DNA from: Bacteroidota bacterium
GTDB taxonomy: Bacteria; Bacteroidota; Ignavibacteria; UBA10030; UBA8401
Length of the DNA: 5,184 nucleotides
Assembly (NCBI GenBank): GCA_003456055.1
Contig: DMPG01000231.1
Coordinates: 2,661 to 7,844 of the forward strand
Direction: 5' to 3'
The position numbers were made by a program, and so were the translations under genes. Shown here one piece after another: positions 1-5,184 of this stretch. The notes under the pieces are model-generated. The model saw only the letters and a list, made by a program, of their open reading frames with translations, did not search any database and was not told where the DNA came from. Numbering within the stretch: the stretch's first letter is position 1; each line of letters opens with the position of its first letter.

Positions 1-1726
1 TGACATCATAGATCCTGTTTTGATAGATCGTACTCATCACTGATTCACTCCATATACCACAGAAATAACTCTTTGAGGAGATGTCATAACATTGGTTGCG
101 ATAGATTTCTGCTGTGCCAACAACACTCTCAGTTTGAATACCAAAGACATTGATGGAACCGGAAACACTCGTCGTGGATATTCCGTGGAACGCATTATCG
201 TTTATTTGCATAACATTCCCCAGGAACCTGTATCCGTAGATCTGACAATGTTTGCCGGCAGCAAGTGAGACATTTGAGACTGAATTGCTGCTGCATGTTT
301 TAACTCCGGTATTACTACTGCTGAAAATCCCATAAATAGCAAAAACATTAATTCCTGCATCCGGTACGGTAAAAATAAAGTCGGAGAATGTATTGTTGGA
401 GATCGTTTCAGTTCCGGTTACCGGAGGGTCCAAAAAATTAGCGCGAAAATACATGCTATAGATCACCGGTGTTGGTGCAGTAAGAGTTATATTGCTCGTT
501 CCGGAAGATTGATTTCCGCTCGAAGTAATTGCCGAACACGTTGTATTCAAGTAGATCATATATGAACTTTGATTAACACTGATCGGTGAACCGTACGACA
601 ATGTATTGTTATTGATCGTGATCGAGTTTGGGACAATGTGCTGTGAATAATAGATATGGGTCACTTCGAAGGACGAATTTTGAGAAAGAGAGATCAAGTT
701 ATTGGTAGTGACGCCGTCTCCTCTGCGGGGCAGACTTTCGATCCCTCTCAATTTACCGCTGGTGCTTGTGAGTGTGATCGAATTGTTCTGAACATTCTCA
801 TTGTACCCGCCTTCAATATACAGTCCGTTTCCTCCGGCGGTAAATCCGGAACCGCCGCCGCTCATATTATTCATTGTATTATGTGTAACCGAAAAATTCC
901 TCTGGTTCTTTGCATAGATACCGTAACTGAGTGAAGCGGCGTTCCCTCCAAAATTCTGAATAATATTGCCGGTCCCGACGCTACCGCCGATCATTGAATG
1001 ATCGTACAGATCCTCCGAAGTTTCACTGGAATTATTATACCCGATCGCCACAATTCCGGTGAAGACATTTTGTATCGTGTTATTTTGGACGATCACGCTG
1101 TCATGTCTGCCGGTAGCGGACGTTACCGTGACACCGGTTGAATTACTAACGGCTGTAGAGCTGTTATTATTGGAGACAAAGATTCCGACAACAAATGCAC
1201 TTGTTCCTTTGGTCATTGTAATGGTCGAATTATTCAGACTAACATTTTTACATCCGTTCGTTCCGTTTACTTTCCGGAGATAATAACCATATTCAACTCC
1301 TTGATTGCTTGCCGAAACATCTATTCCGTTAAATGTTACATAGTCCGAACCTTGAATGATGATGACAGCATCTCCCTGCCCTCCAAGGATAGATGTCGTA
1401 AGCGTACCTGCATCCGTTCTCGTTACCTTCGGATTATCTCCTGCACCATTCTTTTGGAAAATAATCTGGTTCGACGCAGTGCCTGTAGCAATAAGCAATA
1501 TCGGTGATATGATACTTTCCGTATACGCCGCAGCAACATTGAACGTCACTCCGCCAACACCAACACCCTGTGAGTTAAGGTCAGTAACAGCAGCCACGAT
1601 AGTTGCATAATCTCCAGGAATATTTTTTATTCCGCTCAATTGCGCTTCATTCTCTGTTGTCATGAATAGCAGCATCACGGTGAGATAAACAGTTCTATAT
1701 TTTTTCAGCGGCGATACATATTTCAT
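1..1726 (-). CDS. Exported Asn-rich repeat protein, probable right-handed parallel beta-helix (C-terminus outside window)
   Basis: The frame is open without a stop from 1726 to the left edge (575 full codons), so the gene is 3' incomplete. The N-terminus looks like a signal peptide: basic KKYR at 8-11, hydrophobic TVYLTVMLLFMTT at 12-24, possible cleavage after A28. Residues 36-75 carry IPGDYATIVAAVTDLNSQGV then GGVTFNVAAAYTES. Residues 88-135 carry FQKNGAGDNPKV and IIIQGSDYVTFNGIDV. This opening is typical of large secreted FCB-group proteins. From about 160 onward short Asn-rich turns recur (QNNTIQN, THNTMNN, INNNTLS, ISNNTFS, INDNAFHG, YRNQCYD, YQNRIYD), alternating with YGI/FGI/CGI strands, the pattern of a parallel beta-helix. 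No catalytic motif was recognised, so enzyme function cannot be claimed; adhesin or surface-structure roles are equally possible. A type IX secretion tail may follow outside the window. A Shine-Dalgarno AGGA eight bases upstream supports the start. Confidence 0.88.
   Translation of the reverse strand, partial: MKYVSPLKKYRTVYLTVMLLFMTTENEAQLSGIKNIPGDYATIVAAVTDLNSQGVGVGGVTFNVAAAYTESIISPILLIATGTASNQIIFQKNGAGDNPKVTRTDAGTLTTSILGGQGDAVIIIQGSDYVTFNGIDVSASNQGVEYGYYLRKVNGTNGCKNVSLNNSTITMTKGTSAFVVGIFVSNNNSSTAVSNSTGVTVTSATGRHDSVIVQNNTIQNVFTGIVAIGYNNSSETSEDLYDHSMIGGSVGTGNIIQNFGGNAASLSYGIYAKNQRNFSVTHNTMNNMSGGGSGFTAGGNGLYIEGGYNENVQNNSITLTSTSGKLRGIESLPRRGDGVTTNNLISLSQNSSFEVTHIYYSQHIVPNSITINNNTLSYGSPISVNQSSYMIYLNTTCSAITSSGNQSSGTSNITLTAPTPVIYSMYFRANFLDPPVTGTETISNNTFSDFIFTVPDAGINVFAIYGIFSSSNTGVKTCSSNSVSNVSLAAGKHCQIYGYRFLGNVMQINDNAFHGISTTSVSGSINVFGIQTESVVGTAEIYRNQCYDISSKSYFCGIWSESVMSTIYQNRIYDV
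2..403 (-). repeat. Regular ~30-residue repeats in the exported protein
   Basis: From about residue 442 the exported protein settles into a repeat in which an Asn turn (N445, N481, N511, N544, N570) is followed by a short 'x-[FVCI]-x-x-[IV]-S'-like segment. A [YFC]-G-[IY] strand follows (Y465, Y497, F528, C556). Spacing between equivalent positions is about 26-36 residues. The DNA is not repetitive, so the repeats are old and diverged. They fit coils of a beta-helix and run to the window edge. Confidence 0.65.
1643..1726 (-). other. Predicted signal peptide of the exported repeat protein
   Basis: The first 28 residues show a basic n-region (K8, K9, R11), a hydrophobic core at about residues 12-24 and a polar c-region ending NEA before Q29. 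This is consistent with Sec export and signal peptidase I cleavage after A28. The exact cleavage site is an estimate. No lipobox cysteine is present, so a lipoprotein is unlikely. Confidence 0.7.
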
Positions 1727-1734
1727 ATCTTCAT

Positions 1735-1738
1735 TCCT
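1735..1738 (-). promoter_or_regulatory. Shine-Dalgarno site of the exported repeat protein
   Basis: AGGA on the minus strand, eight bases before the ATG at 1726. An earlier ATG at 1733 reads only three codons before a stop (M-K-I-stop), so this site serves the 1726 start. It is the only clear Shine-Dalgarno match among the three visible starts. Confidence 0.55.
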
Positions 1739-1796
1739 ATTATTGGGTTGGGTAAGAGTTATTTTTTCCTGTGATGCAGAATTATCCTTTTACGAA

Positions 1797-2153
1797 TTAC
1801 ACTTCCAGCGAGTATTTATTTATAATTTCAACGATCTCAACCAGATCGTCTTTCTTGACAAATGCAACGGCACCGCTTTGCTGTGCTTCGGTAACAATTT
1901 CTTCATCGTTATGCTGCGAGATAAGAATGATCTTTGCATTTGCGTCATCAGATAGAATTCTTTTTGCTGCTTCAATACCGTACATCTGTTTCATCTGAAT
2001 ATCCATCACTGTCCAATCGGGATGGATTGAAGAGAATTGTTCTACAGCTTCGACTCCATCGGAGCATTCAATTATCTCGCTGAAATACGGCGAATACAAA
2101 TCCCTCATAATTCGTCTCATATTATCGTTATCGTCAACCAGAAGGAGTTTCAT
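1797..2153 (-). CDS. Stand-alone CheY-like receiver domain protein (single-domain response regulator)
   Basis: 118 residues, just one receiver domain with no output domain. Visible residues: acidic pair D7/D8, phospho-acceptor D51 in VMDIQMK, S79 in ILISQ in place of the usual Thr/Ser switch residue, and conserved K100 in AFVKKDD. The phospho-acceptor is followed by MK rather than the common MP. An in-frame TAA three codons before the ATG fixes the start at 2153; there is no Shine-Dalgarno site. It lies 173 bases downstream of the NarL-type regulator, a gap large enough for its own promoter. Single receivers act in phosphorelays, as phosphate sinks or by binding partner proteins. Placement suggests it works with the upstream sensor, but an unlinked kinase is possible. 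Chemotaxis CheY is less likely, as no chemotaxis gene is nearby. Family assignment is firm; role is open. Confidence 0.95.
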   Translation of the reverse strand: MKLLLVDDNDNMRRIMRDLYSPYFSEIIECSDGVEAVEQFSSIHPDWTVMDIQMKQMYGIEAAKRILSDDANAKIILISQHNDEEIVTEAQQSGAVAFVKKDDLVEIVEIINKYSLEV

Positions 2154-2208
2154 TTTTGATTACAATATGGAGAGAGTGAACGAACTCTTCTATAGATGGG
2201 GATACTCA

Positions 2209-2214
2209 ATTATA
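2209..2214 (-). promoter_or_regulatory. Possible -10 element upstream of the stand-alone receiver
   Basis: A perfect TATAAT lies on the minus strand about 55 bases before the receiver ATG, in the 173-base gap after the response regulator. The region 16-18 bases further upstream has no good TTGACA match, and the Bacteroidota-type TTTG/TAnnTTTG pattern is also absent. The match may be chance in AT-rich DNA. If real, the receiver can be transcribed apart from the sensor-regulator pair. Confidence 0.3.
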
Positions 2215-2234
2215 TAGGTGAAAGCACCCAGGAA

Positions 2235-2268
2235 AGTAGTTGAGTAGTAGCGTATGTGAGTAGTTGAG
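2235..2268. repeat. Short direct repeat agtagttgag in the regulator-receiver spacer
   Basis: The 10-mer agtagttgag occurs at 2235-2244 and 2259-2268, 24 bases apart start to start. A further overlapping tgagtagt occurs at 2241-2248 and 2257-2264. The repeats sit just upstream of the candidate -10 as seen by the receiver gene. That is a position where a regulator such as the NarL-type protein could bind, but the sites are short and no known motif was recognised. Confidence 0.4.
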
Positions 2269-2326
2269 AAAAGTCTTTACGGTAGGAACTGAATTCTGAT
2301 AGTCGAGTGCCGACAACCGATGACGG

Positions 2327-2983
2327 TTACTTCAACCGGTCCTTATTGGCTAGAGCAAATTTTAGCAGACTATGGGTTCCGCTGAGATGAAGTTTTTTAG
2401 AGATGTTATTTCGGTGGTTCTCAATTGTCTTCGGACTAACATGGAGTTCATCTGCAATTTGCTGGGAAGTTTTTTCTTCAGAAATTAATTTGAGGATGAT
2501 CCGTTCCGCTTTAGTGAGTTCGTCAACATATGGAATTGCAGAGAAAGGCTCATTGCTTTTTCGCGAACGTCGCACAAGAAAACCGGAGATTGCGGGACTG
2601 ATAAAATATTCACCATCGAGGACAGCATTAATACAGTTCAGGATATCTTCCGCCGCATTTTCTTTGAGAAGATAACCGCTTGCGCCGGCATTCATTGCCT
2701 GGTCGAAGATATCTTCATCCTTATGCATCGTCAAAAAAATGATCTTCGTTTTTATTTTTTCTGCGGCGATCTTTTGCGAAAGACCTATGCCACCTAATTT
2801 CGGCATCTCTATATCAACAAGTGCAATGTCGTATGATTCTTTCCTAAGACGATCAAATGCGGCTTCGCCATTGTCTGCTTCTGTGATCATTTCGATCTTC
2901 GTTTCATCTTCAAGAACTGCGCGTATCCCTTTGCGCATCAATGGATGGTCATCGACAATGAGTATTTTAATCCTTTTTTTCAT
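2327..2983 (-). CDS. NarL/FixJ-family response regulator (receiver plus LuxR-type HTH)
   Basis: DNA-binding response regulator, 218 residues, the usual length for the NarL family. The receiver spans about 5-122: acidic pair D11/D12, phospho-acceptor D57 in LVDIEMP, T85 in FLTMH and K107 in YLLKENA are all present. A linker (about 123-152) leads to a LuxR-type helix-turn-helix (about 154-212) with LTKAERIILKLI, then QQIADELHVSPKTIENHRNNI as the recognition segment. The start at 2983 is well fixed, because an in-frame stop lies only two codons upstream (2987-2989). Its first 17 bases overlap the end of the sensor kinase gene and no strong Shine-Dalgarno site is visible, which suggests translational coupling. 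HisKA_3 kinases normally pair with NarL-type regulators, so the sensor is almost certainly its phosphodonor. Target genes are unknown. Confidence 0.96.
   Translation of the reverse strand: MKKRIKILIVDDHPLMRKGIRAVLEDETKIEMITEADNGEAAFDRLRKESYDIALVDIEMPKLGGIGLSQKIAAEKIKTKIIFLTMHKDEDIFDQAMNAGASGYLLKENAAEDILNCINAVLDGEYFISPAISGFLVRRSRKSNEPFSAIPYVDELTKAERIILKLISEEKTSQQIADELHVSPKTIENHRNNISKKLHLSGTHSLLKFALANKDRLK
2967..2983 (-). other. 17-base overlap of sensor kinase and response regulator genes
   Basis: The regulator ATG (2983-2981) lies inside the last codons of the sensor, whose TAA is at 2969-2967. The two use different frames. No strong Shine-Dalgarno site precedes the regulator, so ribosomes finishing the sensor probably re-initiate here. 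This supports a single transcript and matched production of kinase and regulator. Confidence 0.9.
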
Positions 2984-5184
2984 TCTTTAGAGGAAGTGTA
3001 ATGGTAACAAGAGTTTTAAATTCTTGTGATCCAGTATATGATATTTTGCCATTGAGCAGCGAAACTCGGTTCTGAATATTCTTTAGCCCAAACCCTTTTG
3101 AAACAACATGCATTTGATGTATCTCGAATCCCTTGCCATTATCACCTATTTCAATTATAAGATCATCCGTAATTTTGTTGATGGACACTGCCGCACTGCT
3201 TGCTCCGGAGTGTTTAACAATATTATTCAGGCATTCCTGAATAATTCTAAAGATACTTGATTCTTTTTCTGTGTTGAAGAGTCCATCGATATTTTGGACT
3301 TCACATCGACAATCAATACCGGATGATTCCCCGGTCTTTCGTACGACCGATTCTATTGCTTTGGTCAATCCCATACGATCCAATTGATACGGAAAAAGAT
3401 CATAGGTTATCCGCCGTACTTCTTCTATGGATGATGATGCTGTTTCACTGATATCGGAAAATCGTTTAAGGTCGTTCTTGTTCTTTCCCAGAACGGCGGA
3501 ATTTTTTATATACAAAAGATTTTGTCCAATACTGTCGTGCAGTTCCGATGCGATCCGTTTCCGCTCATCTTCTTGAGAGTTGATCAGCTCTCTTGAAAAT
3601 TCTTCCTGACGTATTTTTTCTTTTTTCAACTGCTTCACACGACGAAAATAGACGATCGGTCCTAGCGAAAGGAATACGAGTATGATGATGGAACGAAACC
3701 ACCACGTCATCCAAAATGGGGGGATAATAGTAATGGTAAGACGTGCACCCTCAAGATTCCACACTCCATCATTGTTTGAACCACGCACACGAAACGTATA
3801 TGTTCCGGGTCGGAGATTTGGATAACTTGCAAATCTCCGTGTCCCCGCACGGGACCAATCAGCATCGACCCCATCAAGAATATACGAATAATTATTTCGC
3901 TCGGGTGCGGAATAACTAAGTGCGGCAAATTCAAATGAGATAAAATTCTGATCGTATTGTAAGATGATCCCTTTATCCGGAACATTCGCCAGTGAAAACG
4001 GTTGTTCCATAACATTGAATCGTGTAATGTGTACCGGCGGGATGAATGGATTTGCTTTCACACTGTCGGGATCAAAAATATTTATTCCACCGCTTCCAGC
4101 AAAGTAAATTCGACCAAATGAGTCGGTTGCAGAGACCCCTTGTTGGAATTCTATGCCTTGCAACCCGTCTGATACTGTGTAGTTCCTGAATAATTTCGTT
4201 TGCGTATCGAACTGTGACACACCATGATTGGTTGCAACCCAGATCGAATCATGTTTATCAACTGCAATGCTGTTAATCGATGGGTTCGCAATACCATTTT
4301 TTTCGGTATAGGTAACAAACCGCTTCGTTGTATGATCAAAACAACTTAAACCATCCGGTGTTCCAATCCAAATTTTCCCTTCACGATCTTCTGCCATGGA
4401 TAAAACAGATGCTGCACCTAATGTTGTTGGATCTCCGGGAATATGCCGGTAATGGATGAATTGCTGTTCCTTCGGATCAAATTGATCTAGGTCTGAACCC
4501 CAAGTACCGATCCATAAGTTTTTCTTTTGATCTTCAAGAAATGAATACACAAAATTGCTGCTGAGCGATGTGGAATCTCCGGCGATATTCCTGAATTGTG
4601 TAAACACTCCTGTGGCAGCATTTCTCCTGCTGATCCCATCCCCTTCGGACCCAATCCAAAGAGATCCATCGGAAGTTTCCAAAAGACATACAATATATTT
4701 TGCCTGGAGATCTGTATTTTTTTTACCATTATTCATGTAGCGGTGGAATTTTCCGGACTGACGATTGAATCTATTCAATCCACCTCCATACGTACCGATC
4801 CATAATGATCCGTTCCGCTGTTCATAAATGGCACTGACAAAATCATTGCTGATTGAGGATGGATCGTTCGGTGAATGCAAATATCGGATTAAGTTGTTTG
4901 TACCCTTTGGAATACGTACTACTCCTCCTCCTCTTGTTCCGCACCAAAGATCTCCTTGACGGTCAACACAAAGTGCTTGTACTTGATTATAGAATGCCGC
5001 CGGTACATTATCGGGAAACTTCAGCAAAGGAAATTTATGCCGGTACGAATTAACATTTGCAACACCGGCAGATGTGCCGATCCATAATGTTCCGGATGCA
5101 TCCTGCATCAGAGACTGTACTTCATCGCCGGGAAGACTCGATGGATCGGTTGGAATATTTCTATGGTGAATAAAACCATCGTCT
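2967..5184 (-). CDS. Sensor histidine kinase with periplasmic beta-propeller, Y_Y_Y domain and HisKA_3/HATPase_c (N-terminus outside window)
   Basis: Transmembrane sensor kinase of a two-component system. The frame stays open to the window edge, so the Met at 5108 is internal: the 25 residues before it already read as propeller linker. Counting from that Met, residues 1-345 hold eight propeller motifs (LWIGT, LWCGT, LWIGT, LWIGS, LWIGT, IWIGT, IWVAT, IYFAG). Residues about 395-463 are a Y_Y_Y domain (YSYILDGVDADW, then RPGTYTFRVRGSNNDGVW). One membrane helix lies at about 468-488, followed by a charged probable coiled coil (489-520). The HisKA_3 H-box is ERKRIASELHDSIGQ with phospho-acceptor H524. 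An X-box ending in DRMGL follows. The HATPase has an N-box (RIIQECLNNIVKH, 621-633), a G1 box DNGKG (656-660) and a G2 region KGFGLKNIQNR (671-681). All key kinase residues are present, so it should be active. Known propeller sensors of this type often have about 14 repeats, so several hundred residues are probably missing. The ligand is unknown. Its 3' end overlaps the regulator gene, its likely partner. Confidence 0.95.
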   Translation of the reverse strand, partial: DDGFIHHRNIPTDPSSLPGDEVQSLMQDASGTLWIGTSAGVANVNSYRHKFPLLKFPDNVPAAFYNQVQALCVDRQGDLWCGTRGGGVVRIPKGTNNLIRYLHSPNDPSSISNDFVSAIYEQRNGSLWIGTYGGGLNRFNRQSGKFHRYMNNGKKNTDLQAKYIVCLLETSDGSLWIGSEGDGISRRNAATGVFTQFRNIAGDSTSLSSNFVYSFLEDQKKNLWIGTWGSDLDQFDPKEQQFIHYRHIPGDPTTLGAASVLSMAEDREGKIWIGTPDGLSCFDHTTKRFVTYTEKNGIANPSINSIAVDKHDSIWVATNHGVSQFDTQTKLFRNYTVSDGLQGIEFQQGVSATDSFGRIYFAGSGGINIFDPDSVKANPFIPPVHITRFNVMEQPFSLANVPDKGIILQYDQNFISFEFAALSYSAPERNNYSYILDGVDADWSRAGTRRFASYPNLRPGTYTFRVRGSNNDGVWNLEGARLTITIIPPFWMTWWFRSIIILVFLSLGPIVYFRRVKQLKKEKIRQEEFSRELINSQEDERKRIASELHDSIGQNLLYIKNSAVLGKNKNDLKRFSDISETASSSIEEVRRITYDLFPYQLDRMGLTKAIESVVRKTGESSGIDCRCEVQNIDGLFNTEKESSIFRIIQECLNNIVKHSGASSAAVSINKITDDLIIEIGDNGKGFEIHQMHVVSKGFGLKNIQNRVSLLNGKISYTGSQEFKTLVTITLPLKNEKKD
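4074..5184 (-). repeat. Reg_prop beta-propeller repeat array within the sensor kinase
   Basis: Eight successive units of about 40-50 residues share the pattern 'S-x-x-V-x-x-[IL]-x-x-D-x-x-G-x-[LI]-W-[IV]-G-T-x-x-G-[LV]-x-x-[FI]'. The linkers often contain a D/P/S/L-rich turn such as NDPSSIS, GDSTSLS or GDPTTLG. A further linker (TDPSSLPGDEV) precedes the first motif at the window edge, so the array continues upstream. At DNA level the 13-mer ccgatccataatg occurs at 5077-5089 and 4795-4807, with an 11-base version at 4507-4517, marking the W-I-G core. In this family such arrays form one or two periplasmic propellers. The last unit (IYFAGSGG) is degenerate, as expected for the closing blade before Y_Y_Y. 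Confidence 0.88.

Noticed and set aside
656..934. Plus-strand open frame of 92 codons
   Set aside because: It lies wholly inside the exported repeat gene on the opposite strand, and its translation has no recognisable domain; a shadow frame.
1059..1610. Several plus-strand frames of 68-84 codons
   Set aside because: All are antisense to the continuous exported-protein frame, overlap each other and show no domain or ribosome site.
1..1726. Possibility that this region is non-coding or a pseudogene, since it holds no complete open frame
   Set aside because: The minus-strand frame from 1726 was read codon by codon to the edge with no stop and shows a signal peptide and conserved repeat architecture; it is simply cut by the window edge.
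2302..2328. Two small inverted repeats just after the response regulator (gtcg/cgac and aaccg/cggtt) as a terminator
   Set aside because: Stems are only 4-5 bp, the second overlaps the stop codon, and no T-run follows on the minus strand.
3707..4015. Minus-strand frame of 102 codons inside the sensor gene
   Set aside because: It lies in another frame over the Y_Y_Y region, where the sensor frame is clearly coding; translation is His/Met-rich without family features.
4507..5089. Repeated ccgatccataatg as a DNA regulatory repeat
   Set aside because: Each copy encodes the W-I-G core of a propeller blade, so the similarity is explained by the protein repeat.

Overview
All genes in this window lie on the minus strand. 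In transcription order they are: the C-terminal part of a large membrane sensor kinase with a periplasmic beta-propeller (start outside the window), a NarL/LuxR-type response regulator overlapping it by 17 bases, a stand-alone CheY-like receiver, and the N-terminal 575 residues of a large exported repeat protein that runs off the left edge. The plus strand shows no credible gene.

The organism is probably from the Bacteroidota/Chlorobiota/Ignavibacteriota side of the FCB group. Three things point that way: Reg_prop propeller plus Y_Y_Y sensors are especially common there; secreted proteins opening with a 'PGDYATI...DLN..GV..GGVTFNV' block are typical of these bacteria; and Shine-Dalgarno sites are weak or absent at two of the three visible starts. 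This is inference from protein style; there is no rRNA or other marker gene.

Layout: 2967-5184 sensor kinase (5' incomplete); 2327-2983 response regulator; 2154-2326 spacer with a possible -10 element and a short direct repeat; 1797-2153 single receiver domain; 1727-1796 short spacer with a Shine-Dalgarno site; 1-1726 exported repeat protein (3' incomplete). No gap exceeds 300 bases. No tRNA, rRNA, CRISPR array, insertion sequence or attachment site was seen.

Likely working model: the periplasmic propeller and Y_Y_Y module senses an unknown ligand and controls the cytoplasmic HisKA_3/HATPase kinase, which passes phosphate to the NarL-type regulator translated next to it. The receiver has no output domain and could be a second phosphate acceptor or a protein-interaction switch. 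The exported repeat protein directly downstream could be a target of the system, but nothing in the sequence proves this. Each family is known; the only modestly unusual point is the combination, and I do not see a clearly undescribed system.
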